This document shows, piece after piece, positions 9,401-17,812 of a DNA stretch of 21,458 nucleotides. This DNA is from Phoronis australis. Taxonomy: Eukaryota > Phoronida > Phoronidae. Both the position numbers and the translations under genes were made by a program. Position 1 is the stretch's first letter. Every line of letters starts with the position of its first letter. Below the pieces are notes generated by a model. That model saw only the letters and a program-made list of their open reading frames with translations, was not told the origin of the DNA and ran no database searches. The stretch spans positions 2,031,711-2,053,168 of the forward strand of contig NMRA01000013.1 in assembly GCA_002633005.1 (NCBI GenBank). The letters are read 5' to 3'.

Positions 9401-12400
9401 AAGGACAGTTTTTGATAGCCCTCAATTTTGTGAAAGTGGAAAATGTTAGAACAATGCACTAAAAGCATAATTATCTATCCCGGTTGCATGACACGGTCCC
9501 AAATAGGGACTCAACTAAGTTTCTTAAATCTGCTACATATTTGTGGGCTTTTGAAAACATTGATTGTCCTTTCTTATGCGGTTTGAGTATCATTACTCAG
9601 AAAATTTTGGCTTTGATACAAATCGAGAGTGAACTCCGCATTGAATTCTTGATATTATTGATTATAAGTACTGGGATCTTTTCATGCAAAGCCCCAAATT
9701 TAAGAACTAAGTTCTTAATTATTTTGACTGAATTAAGGGCTCCATTTTTAGTTACCGTAATCGTTCGGGTTAACGCCCTGGGCGGTTAAATTGGCGAACC
9801 CAAAAAATCGGGGGTGGGCGGTTAACCAGACATGGGCGCTTAAACGTGAAATTTCAAGAAATCGGGGGGGGGGCGGTTAACTGAACATGGGCGCTTATTA
9901 CGACAGGCAACCGCCCTGGGCGGTTAATCTTACCTTATGATCTGAGTCACCACACGTACTAAGCCACATACTGGGATCGCCTAACACTTTGAAAAGAACT
10001 TTATCGCCACCAAGTGCGTACTCTGCGCACTCTAATTAACAAATAGTTTCGAAAATGTAGAGTGTGGTCAAACTCCGAACGCTTGCATAGAAAGTTTGCT
10101 ACATAATATGGCGCCTCAGGTGAGACCGATTATTGCGAATTATGCTCATTANTACAATAATTTGTTACTGGTATCATAATTCACATTGCTAAACCGCGGT
10201 CTCTGAGGCCGTCGTTGCACTCAATGTTATCATCGATCTTAATCTAAAAGGTCGGGGATTCGCGTTTCCTATTAGCACAGGGCGGTAATCACCAATCGGC
10301 AAAAGTAGGGGATGGGCGGTTAACCGAGCAGTGGGCGGTTAATTGGAAATCTTCAAAAATAGCAGGGGGGCGGTTAACCGAGCAGTGGGCGGTTAAATCG
10401 AAATTCACCTAAAGTAGGGGGTGGGCGGTTAACTGAGCATGGGCGTTAACCCGAACGATTACGGTATATTGTTAGAAAATGTCATTGGTTAAAGAGGAGC
10501 TCATAATAAAGATGAAATTATAAAAATATTATATCTGTTAGTGAATTACGCAACAGATATGCAAAAGATTTAGAGAATTTATTTGAGTCCCTGTTTGGGA
10601 CTGTTTCATGCGACCGGACACTGCTGAAAATTTCATATGAATCCGATCAGCTGTTACGAAGTTTGCCAAATTTTGTCTTACATGTAACCTTTAATACAGA
10701 TTTTACATTGATATAGTAATGCCTTTGATGCAATTTTTACTACATTCATTTATGCAAGGTCTTTTTATTGACGTTTTTTTTAGAAGTCACTGATGTTTCC
10801 ACCAATTTGATCAGGAATCCAAATTTCGAGGTGACAGAAAATCACGTGCCAGTATTTTGGGAACCATTCGGTAATGTGAAGTTCAAGGCTGGAGTGTTGC
10901 TTCACAATGGAACGGCATCTTGTCAAACGTACCAACGACACGCACTGTGGAGTGGAGTGGGACAAAATCTCTTGTATGAAGTTAAATTAGGTAAACAGTG
11001 TTGTATATAATGTAGTAGGAACTTGTTAAATATGTATTGTCAAGGGTCTGTATGGGGTAGAGATAATATCTCTGGTTTGAAGTTAAATTTGTGTAAATAA
11101 TGTTGGATAAAAAATTGGTTTTAACTTGTCATACACATTCAACAAAATACTGTGGGGATCAGAGTGGGCCAGGATCTCTGAAGTTATATTTCACAAAACT
11201 TTGTCTGGTGGTAGTATGGTTTGGAACTTAGGAATGATAAAGCTTTATTTGGTGCTAGTTATCTTTTATGAAAAAGTGTACCATATTGTCCTAAATTAGT
11301 GGAATGTTGCGATAAATGCTACAGTTAACTGCAGAATGATTCGTGATTGGTATTGGGTGTTCTGATTTTTATTACTTTGCAGTATTATTGTGCAATATAA
11401 CTGAGCAGTATTACTGAGCAGTATAAACTGCTGTATTTCTGTGCAATAATAACTGTGCAGTGTTGATGTGCAACATTAACGTGCAGTATTAGTGTATGGT
11501 ATTACTGTACAGTTAACAACCAGGACCTTTTCATTGACAATAAATTTTTGTTCAAGAGTGAACTTCCTTCAAATTCCGGCGTGGTTATATAGTTGACTGT
11601 AGGCATTGACCTAAATGGATATGGAAGTCCTGCCAGGGTACTGTCCTCAATACAGTGTTTGATCCTTGATCTACTGTACCTTGACAATGAAAAAACAAAA
11701 CTCAGTACATATACAAAATGAAATCACCATGGAATACAGGCACCATATATCAGTGCTCTCTCAGTAATCAATAATGTACTGTGATTATTTTGATTACACA
11801 TGCTCCCAGTGACTGAATTTAGTTTGTTTCATTTTTAGTGTTTGCTTTCAGGTGTAAATAAGTTGACTATTTATAAGCACTACCTATACAAAACACCTTT
11901 ATATGACTCTCTAGAGATGACAAGAAGTTACCCATACCAAGCTTGGTTGTAATTAAAGCCATGATTTAAAGTATGTAGCTGTGAAATAGCATATTCATTT
12001 TTTTCTTCAATTTCCAAAAATATGATTTTGTATGAGATGTTAAAATTAATGCCTGAAGTATGTAATGTGAACATACTAAATCAAGTTTGTCACTCTCCTA
12101 GTAACCTTCTTGGATTTCCCAAACAAAGACTGTTTTCTTAATTGAAGACCTTAAACAAGATAATGTTGACTTAGAAAACATGAAGTGTTTACCTGAAACT
12201 GCCTTCTTTTCATAGGCTTACCTTCAGTAAAATGTATTAGCTGTTCTGCCAGTGTTAATTTTCCACTGGAAAGAATTCAGCACTGACAATCAGATCAGTA
12301 TGTGCACTGACTTTTCACTACCTGCGACTCCAGATTTATCATTTTCTTCTCTAAACCAATTGATTTAACATCAAGTCAACATTCTTGACTTGGAGGACTT

Positions 12401-15400
12401 CAAGTTTGAAATAACGAAGGCATCACATTTACCTCACCTTTGAATTGTTGTTCATTTAGTCTGAAAGGTTTGATAGCTTTATGGTGTGCTGGTGAAGAAA
12501 ATGATGTCAAACCTATAAGAAATACTCCGTGATTTATAATAAAACTATTGGTATTACTAGGATTTTTGTTATTATTTTCAAAATCATTATTTGTAGCGTT
12601 AATACTACTACTGTTACTGCTACTACTTTTATTATTATTATTATTATTGTTGTTGTTTTATTGTTATGTTTGTGGGATATTTTGCATTGGGATATTTGTT
12701 GCAGTGTCTTCAAAGTAACTTGAATAAATAATTATATAGTTTTTCTTACTTTAGGTTGTTTCCCTCAAACTTGACATGTGGCTCCTATCTCTGTCTTCCT
12801 ACAGGTCACCGGTACAAGTTTTCTGCAGTGGTACGACTAACAGATGATAATGAGTCATCTGAGAAACATCGCATATGCTGTACATTGAAGTTAAAATTAC
12901 AGAACGAAAAAGACGAGCGATACCAGTTATTTGCACTTGTAGAGTAAGTGAGATTAAAATTCCACTTTGTTCTTAAATCCCTCAAGAGACGTAGATGGTG
13001 CTGACTGTTGTCCACCAAATATTCTGTTACAAATCCTTTTCATTATGTCACCGCTATACTGAGAAACGCAGAAACTGTAACAACCATCGAGGGATAACGC
13101 TGCTATCAATACCAGGGAAAGTATTTAGTAGGATAATCTTACAACGAATCAAGTTCAAGGTAGATGAAAAACTTAGGGACCAACAAGCGGGTTTCAGGAA
13201 AGGCAGATCTTGCTCCGATCAGATAGCAACGTTAAGAATCATCCTCGAACAATCCATGGAATGGAACTCTCCCCTATTGATCAATTTTGTGGACTTTGAA
13301 AAGGCATTTGACAGCATTGACAGAAGCACGTTATGGAAGGTCATGCGCCATTATGGCATCCCAGAAAAGATAGTGACACTGGTCAAAAACATGTACGAAG
13401 GAAGTAACTGCCGTGTTCTTCATGACGGTGAAATGACAGACCCATTTGAAATTAGAACAGTAGTGAAGCAAGGCTGTCTTCTGTCACCTTTTCTTTTCAA
13501 CCTAGTAATAGACTAGACAATGAGAGAGGTGACAACAGGCAGAAGAAATGGAATACAGTGGAACATATAGACACAGCTGGATGACCTGGACTACGCAAAT
13601 GACATCGCACTACTCTCTCACACAGCAGGCCAAATGCGAAGGAAAACAGATGAACTGGACAAAACAGCATGGAAGATTGGCCTTGTCGTCAACAGTGGAA
13701 AGACAAAAATTCTTAACTTAACCCCAGAGACAGAAACACCAATTGAAATAAATGGATCAATCCTGGAGGAAGTTGAACATTTCACATACCTTGGCAGCGA
13801 GATAGATAAAAACGGGGGAACAAAGCTGACATACGAGCAAGAATTGCCAAAGCCAGAACTGCATTGTACCAACTAATGAAAGTACGGAAAGCTAGGAAAC
13901 TCGCTGAAACCAAAATTGAGATTCTTCAACTCAAACGTGAAATCAGTACTGTTATATGGTCAGAGACCTGGACAAAACTAAAACAAACTTAAGAGACTGC
14001 AAACTTTTGTCAATTCATGCCTGAGAAAAATTTTGAGGATACAGTGGCCAGAAAGGATAAGAAATGAAGAATTGTGGGAAAGAACAGGACAGACACTAGT
14101 GGAAGAGGAGATCGGCTGAAGGAAATGGCACTGGATTGGACATACACTAAGAAGACCAACAAGTAGCACTACCTTCCAGACATGCATTAAAGTGGAACCC
14201 ACAGGGTAAACAAAATAGAGGCAGACCACGAATGACCTGGAGAAGATGCATCACCGATGACATGGAGATGTTAGGATACTCATGGAAACAGCTAGAAGGA
14301 ATTGCCCAGGACAGAACAAAATGGAAATCTCTGATTCGTGGCCTATACCCTGGTAGGGGTGACGGGCATTGATGATGATACTGAGAAACAGCCAATTGGA
14401 ATGGTAACTTTAAGGAAGAGTAGTGTTTTGCTTGTTTTAAAAACTTGATGATGATAGGTTTTTTAAAGTCAAGCTACATGGAACAAAGTTTCCCCCATTT
14501 TGATAATTATTTTAATTACTTTTCTAACACATTTGCTTACCAGAAGTAGCAAAGGTAGTGAACTATTACTCAACCTTTTAACCTCATCAACAGCAATGTA
14601 ACTTCTGCTGATTGGTCAGAACTCAAAGGTCAACTGAACATGCCCTTGGGAGCAGACGGCTCACTCCTGGAAACTGCCTTCATGTACTTTGACGGTCCTC
14701 CACATGATGTCAACTTTGTCATTGCTTCTGTCTGTCTTCATGATGTGACGCCCCCTGGTGTCAGACAGCAGTGTAAGTATACTGTTAAAGCCTATCTTGA
14801 ACCGGAACACCTGTAAATTTAGTTCGTACAGTATGTTAAAAGCATCGCTTTGTGTCTACTAGTGCCATCAATTGCAAAATGTAAGGAAATGTTAGGCGTA
14901 TTGGCTTACTTTTGTCTACGTCACCGCGAGAATCACCTTTTAATTCAAACAGCTGCAAATAACACCCGCACGCAATCGTGTTCAATTCAGACCCCTATTC
15001 GATACAACCATTATCAGCCTTTTGTTGTTTGTGCTGGGATCTTGCGGTGACGCAACTTGGCACGAAAAGGCAGCTTCACTTATCATTTGACGGGCTTACA
15101 TTTGCGCGATTAAACTCGCGTTTTCTTATTTTACTAAGGCTTTGCTAGGACTATCTGGTTAGCCCAATTTATCTAAAATAACAGAATTCTGTTGAAGTTA
15201 GCCTCTAACTGATCTGTAAGAAGTTGGCTACATCTGAATCGCTTTCTAGTCATTCATGATGTGTGGTTTCTACGTCAAAACTGAGGCATCATGGGTTTGC
15301 ATGTTGTAACAGTCATATTTTCATGGCTTAAATGACAGTAATATGGATGGCTGATAAAGTGGTTCGGTGCCCTCTATCAGCGTGCTCCCAAGAGGCAAGA

Positions 15401-17812
15401 TAAGTGAGTCACTCTAAGAGCACCATCAGGTACCATTACATGTAGTTATATCAACAAGTGTAGTGTCCGGTGGGATAAATCTATGCTCCCACGAAAATCT
15501 TATTCAAAATTACCAGTATTTTATGACCAGGCTGCACAGAAATGAAAATAGTGCATTTGTTGTGGTTTCTATTTTTTTACAAACCAGTCTTATAGCTTTG
15601 ATAAAACCTGAAGTGTTAGTTTACAAATACTACTTTGACATAATCTTAAACTTCATTCCATATAGTCAAACCTACTGTGTCTATTTCAAAGGTTATCTCT
15701 GTGTAGTTATCTCTGCATTCAGACTGCCCTACTTACGGGCTTGCAAGCACCTTCATATAATCCTGCAGACCAGCATTGTAAAATTTTTTACAGATTTTCA
15801 GATCCAGTGGACAGGTGCTGTTTATGCTAACTTGTTCCTATCCTTTTATTGTAGTGGAGGCGAATGAAATAATGAGAAAAAACACTGCGAAGTCATGCAC
15901 AGATACTTTGAAGCCTGCTGAGTCATACCCAGTAGTCTATTTGTCATATCACCAGTCAGCACAAAACAGGGTAAGCTCAAGATGTGACTGATGCCATTGT
16001 TATAGAGATTCTGAGCTATTATCACTGTTATATGCCGTTTTGCGAGATAGACATCTATTTTCTGCCTAAATTCAAAACTTGCAAAGAACAAGTGAATAAT
16101 ATGCAGATGCACACACCCTTGCCTTGGACACAAATAATGGATGTTGTGTTCAAATTCAGAAGAAAATGTCAAAAGTTTTTGGACTGACAAAACGTTCCAG
16201 AAGTTCCTGTCGCGACAGCTGGATGAGAGACGAGTTCTTTGTCAGAGTAGTCTCCCCTGATGACCGAGAATGAAGGGGAATTAAAGGGAAAGTTAATAAG
16301 GTGGCTTAATTATTCTGCAGTTAGAGTTTTGCTGCGGCTAGTGGTCATAACTGGTCATTTTTGTTGTTTAAGGAATTGGCCATTTTGACGGGAAACTGGT
16401 CTGATTACTTTCAGCGTAAGGAAACACTGTAGCAGAGTGGTTGGAGCTCCGAACTCCTGCTTAGGAGAACTGAGTTCAAGTCCTGGCTTCATGGGCTGAC
16501 ACTCGAGCATTGCACAAAGATGCCTCTGAGCTTGGTCTTGCTTGTGAATGTATGTAAGGGTGTGAATGAGAACCTGGATATAATGTGAAAGGAATTTCTG
16601 GGGTTGTGCTCATATTTATTTTTTTTGTTACTTTCATCTGTCTTGAACTGTAAGTTGAGGTTAGATGTCTGAAAGCAGTTTTCTTCACCTATGGCCCTGT
16701 TGACAAAGTAAACTTGCGAAGGATAAACCCCAGATACAATTGATAAGTACAGTAATCTGGTTGTGTTGACCAGGTGGAGGAAATGAAAAAGCGGCTGGTT
16801 CACGCTGGAGTGAGAGTGATAGATGTCCATCGTACACGGAGTGGACAAGACCTGACAGGTGCCATTGGAGATGGGATAGAAAAGGCCAAGGTGGGGATCA
16901 AGTTGTAAAGAAATATTGTGCATAATATTTGATTATTAGTTTTGTTGATGAAACTGTTTAATTTCAGTATCAGTTTTAGGTCAGTAGAGCCTCTCCGTGG
17001 TTACTTTCAAATTCGTATCGGGGATTCTGCCAGCAAGCATTGTTCAGGCTTCTCTACTTTAATGGTCAGTTTTTAGGACAGACTTAACTGATTCACGAGT
17101 CCTGTGAGTTTACCAAATTACAAAACAATATTTTAAAGTTGTTTTGTTTCTTTTAAAAATGTTTCTGTTCCCAAACGTTAGCATAAATGTGATGCCTTTA
17201 AAAAGTTAGAAATACCTGTCCATTATGACATAAATATGCTGGCTGCAATAAACTTCATTTGACAACTTTGAGTACAATGTTTTTAGTGAATGTTTTTGTT
17301 GCTGCATTGCATGCTTGAATTTCATTAAGAAGTTGTTTTTAATGTCCATTATTTTGTGAAAAGGTACAGACTTTAGGTGCATTCATCAGCAATCAGGGTT
17401 AACACAAGTTTTGTTCTTCAAGTTTTGATTATTCTACCAGTTAATTTAACAACTTAAGAAGGAATCTATATTTTGTATTTTGTCCTATTTTGCTATTTTT
17501 CATTTTTTTATTTGAAAAAATGTAATACTGGCTTTACATTTTCCAATCATATTTCCGAAATAACCATTTTAGGTCGTTATCAGTTGTGTGACCGGGAAAC
17601 ATTGCACAGATGAGATTCACCAAGGGGAGATAACTCTTGCTCACCTGCAACAAGTGCCAATATGTCCAGTATTGCTGGAACCAATGTCATGGCCACCCAA
17701 GTGTTCAGTGATGAAGATTTACGAGAGACTGCGCTTCCTGGACTTTGCTACACAACACAGCATTACGCAAGAAATGCTAGAAAGGTTACTCGCTGGTATA
17801 AAAAGTGCATAG
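6290..17812 (+). CDS. Two CBM_4_9-like domains fused to a TIR domain (nine exons, 496 aa)
   Basis: Exons: 6290-6488, 7704-7839, 8723-8880, 10784-10990, 12805-12943, 14594-14772, 15855-15970, 16774-16890, 17573-17812. All introns are GT-AG; exon-end phases are 1,2,1,1,2,1,0,0 and the 1491 bases are open to a TAG stop. Residues 1-165 and 165-340 are two beta-rich carbohydrate-binding modules of the CBM_4_9 (CBM22) type; both show N-P-x-F near the start, W/Y-S-G-x-x-Q in the middle and W-x-x-L-x-G late. Residues about 364-494 are a TIR domain. CBM_4_9 modules normally bind polysaccharides, often beside glycosidase domains. TIR domains relay innate signals by self-association, and some cleave NAD. 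The combination suggests a glycan-triggered signalling or NADase protein; that is inference. From ATG 6290 there is no signal peptide or membrane segment, implying a cytosolic protein, but an in-frame upstream ATG at 6182 leaves this open. Confidence 0.85.
7203..7389 (+). mobile_element. tRNA-derived SINE, copy 1
   Basis: The head has a box-A-like GTGGGCCAGTCGTTTGAGC and a box-B-like CAGGTTTAAACCCTGG, as in Leu/Ser-type tRNAs. The body contains TTGCACAAA, CTCTGAG, GAACCTGG and GTCATATTTAAAAAA, in the same order as copy 2 at 16427-16627. It lies in intron 1 of the CBM-TIR gene, sense orientation. The rest of that intron (6489-7703) shows nothing recognisable. Confidence 0.65.
7704..7839 (+). 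CDS. Exon 2 of CBM-TIR gene (CBM 1, middle third)
   Basis: Acceptor ttgtcaatttcag and donor GTAAGG. It encodes NRYEFSSLVKLSPTANEDRS and onward to SEICYLKIAE, alternating beta-strand pattern. Phase 1 in, phase 2 out. It aligns with exon 5, which begins HRYKFSAVVRL. Confidence 0.85.
7840..8722 (+). other. Intron 2 of CBM-TIR gene, no feature seen
   Basis: AT-rich intron of 883 bases with GTAAGG and TATAG borders. No repeat, RNA or coding signal was recognised. Confidence 0.6.
8723..8880 (+). CDS. Exon 3 of CBM-TIR gene (CBM 1, last third)
   Basis: Acceptor catcttatag and donor GTAAGT. It encodes KNLNAIDWRKLSGTISLPHA and onward to CTNLTLVP, with the typical W-x-x-L-x-G-x-I-x-x-P step of CBM_4_9 modules. 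Phase 2 in, phase 1 out. Matches exon 6 (ADWSELKGQLNMP). Confidence 0.85.
9185..9375. repeat. Diverged dispersed repeat, copy B
   Basis: Shares ordered blocks with 3520-3730, in the same orientation on the plus strand. Clear blocks are a TAGCCAA start, AAAACTAC, CTTGTAGAATTTGATTTTTG and a later GTCTTTTAAGTAA. The two copies are in different genes, which argues for dispersal rather than local duplication. Family unknown. Confidence 0.45.
9480..10617. mobile_element. Old inverted-repeat element, interrupted by a MITE
   Basis: The left end runs CCGGTTGCATGACACGGTCC and continues AAATAGGGACTCAA. The right end, read on the minus strand, runs CCGGTCGCATGAAACAGTCC and continues AAACAGGGACTCAA. Arms of about 50 bases match at roughly 80% by eye. 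Removing the nested MITE leaves about 425 bases. No transposase remains and no target-site duplication was seen. It lies in intron 3 of the CBM-TIR gene. Confidence 0.6.
9755..10464. mobile_element. Young MITE with perfect terminal inverted repeats and GGGCGGTTAA array
   Basis: The ends match as exact reverse complements for 26 bases if the flanking TA dinucleotides are counted (9753-9778 and 10441-10466); the repeat begins CCGTAATCGTTCGGG. A TA target-site duplication at 9753-9754 and 10465-10466 is the simplest reading. About twelve copies of GGGCGGTTAA or close variants lie just inside both ends, all in one orientation. The middle (about 10108-10217) forms an imperfect hairpin with CCTCAG/CTGAGG and GAATTATG/CATAATTC arms. 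No open frame encodes a transposase. One N is at 10152. Confidence 0.8.
10784..10990 (+). CDS. Exon 4 of CBM-TIR gene (CBM 2, first third)
   Basis: Acceptor cgttttttttag and donor GTAAAC. It encodes VTDVSTNLIRNPNFEVTENH and onward to WSGVGQNLLYEVKL. N-L-I-R-N-P-N-F parallels N-I-I-K-N-P-D-F of exon 1. Phase 1 at both ends. Confidence 0.88.
11379..11516. repeat. Degenerate minisatellite, about 13-bp unit
   Basis: Roughly ten units related to GCAGTATTACTGT, with GCAATATAACTGA and GCAACATTAACGT as variants. It lies in intron 4 of the CBM-TIR gene (10991-12804). Confidence 0.7.
12601..12660. repeat. Compound TAC/TTA/TTG trinucleotide microsatellite
   Basis: Runs of TACTAC, TTATTA and TTGTTG in succession. 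It lies near the 3' end of intron 4 of the CBM-TIR gene; apart from this and the minisatellite the intron shows nothing recognisable. Confidence 0.85.
12805..12943 (+). CDS. Exon 5 of CBM-TIR gene (CBM 2, middle third)
   Basis: Acceptor tcttcctacag and donor GTAAGT. It encodes HRYKFSAVVRLTDDNESSEK and onward to RYQLFALVE. Phase 1 in, phase 2 out, as in its paralogue exon 2. Confidence 0.85.
13068..13876 (+). pseudogene. Reverse transcriptase remnant, inactivated
   Basis: The frame through the RT fingers and palm is interrupted by TAG at 13514-13516, a second stop near 13568 and frame changes. The catalytic motif reads YAND instead of the usual Y-x-D-D, so polymerase chemistry would be lost. 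The protein frame upstream of 13068 is host intron sequence and does not belong to the element. Confidence 0.8.
13068..14377 (+). mobile_element. 5'-truncated non-LTR retrotransposon (LINE) in intron 5
   Basis: A dead reverse transcriptase fragment sits between two copies of ATACTGAGAAAC (13056-13067 and 14378-14389), a clear 12-bp target-site duplication. The element begins inside the reverse transcriptase, so the endonuclease is absent. Visible RT landmarks in order are NHRGITLLS, QAGFRKGRSCSDQI, FVDFEKAFDSID, VKQGCLLSPFLFN and YANDIAL. Later come VNSGKTKIL, FTYLGSEID and, in another frame, RKWHWIGHTLRR. The 3' end is a short GAT repeat, usual for several LINE clades. The orientation is the same as the host gene. 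Clade not assigned; RTE-like is my guess. Confidence 0.88.
14594..14772 (+). CDS. Exon 6 of CBM-TIR gene (CBM 2, last third)
   Basis: Acceptor cctcatcaacag and donor GTAAGT. It encodes NVTSADWSELKGQLNMPLGA and onward to FYFDGPP-like MYFDGPPHDVNFVIASVCLH, closing the fold. Phase 2 in, phase 1 out. Exons 4-6 total 525 bases and are phase 1 on both sides, so the whole second module could be skipped without a frameshift. Confidence 0.88.
14871..15107. repeat. Foldback element in intron 6
   Basis: The outer arms ATTGCAAAATGTAAG (14871) and CTTACATTTGCGC (15095) are inverted copies. The inner arms GTCACCGCGAGAATC (14920) and GATCTTGCGGTGAC (15038) also pair, with a loop of about 100 bases. It looks like a small MITE or snapback element. 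The rest of the intron (14773-15854) holds nothing recognisable; the long open frame at 15463-15867 is not a gene. Confidence 0.55.
15855..15970 (+). CDS. Exon 7 of CBM-TIR gene (linker and first TIR strand)
   Basis: Acceptor tattgtag and donor GTAAGC. It encodes a short polar linker (340-363) and then YPVVYLSYHQSAQNR (364-378). V-V-Y-L-S-Y is the first beta strand and box-1 region of a TIR fold. Phase 1 in, phase 0 out. Confidence 0.82.
16427..16627 (+). mobile_element. tRNA-derived SINE, copy 2
   Basis: The head GTAGCAGAGTGGTTGGAGC matches a Leu/Ser-type box A, and GAGTTCAAGTCCTGG matches box B. The body then follows copy 1: ATTGCACAAAGATG, CTCTGAG, GAACCTGG, GGAATTTCTGGGGTT and CTCATATTTATTTTTTTT. 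It lies in the intron between TIR exons 7 and 8, sense orientation. Confidence 0.7.
16774..16890 (+). CDS. Exon 8 of CBM-TIR gene (TIR helix A to BB loop)
   Basis: Acceptor gtgttgaccag and donor GTGGGG. Exactly 39 codons: VEEMKKRLVHAGVRVIDVHR (helix A, strand B) and then RSGQDLTGAIGDGIEKAK (BB-loop region and helix B). Phase 0 at both ends. Confidence 0.85.
16891..17572 (+). other. Intron 8 of CBM-TIR gene, no feature seen
   Basis: AT-rich intron of 682 bases. The donor GTGGGG is weak but keeps the reading frame, and the acceptor is standard. No repeat or coding signal was recognised. Confidence 0.6.
17573..17812 (+). CDS. Exon 9 of CBM-TIR gene (TIR strand C to C-terminus)
   Basis: Acceptor ccattttag, then 79 residues to TAG. 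VVISCVTGKHCTDEIHQGEI carries strand C and helix C. Glu436 in HQGEIT sits thirteen residues before the Pro of strand D (CPVLLEP), the same spacing I recall in SARM1 between its catalytic Glu and the equivalent Pro. WPPK and YERLRFLDF follow, like the TIR box-3 region, and a final helix ITQEMLERLLAGIKSA ends the protein. Confidence 0.88.
   Translation, partial: VVISCVTGKHCTDEIHQGEITLAHLQQVPICPVLLEPMSWPPKCSVMKIYERLRFLDFATQHSITQEMLERLLAGIKSA

Noticed and set aside
15463-16190. 134-residue plus and 114-residue minus open frames
   Set aside because: They run across intron sequence and the TIR exon in the wrong frame or strand. The in-phase CBM-TIR exon explains the coding signal.
16207-16218. 12-bp palindrome CTGTCGCGACAG
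   Set aside because: It is perfect but short, lies in an intron and has no supporting context.
16426-16500. A functional tRNA-Leu or tRNA-Ser gene
   Set aside because: Box A and B are present but the acceptor stem does not pair, and the SINE body follows. The same applies to 7203 and 21186.
16489-16923. 144-residue minus-strand open frame
   Set aside because: It is antisense to a SINE and to TIR exon 8, with low-complexity content.
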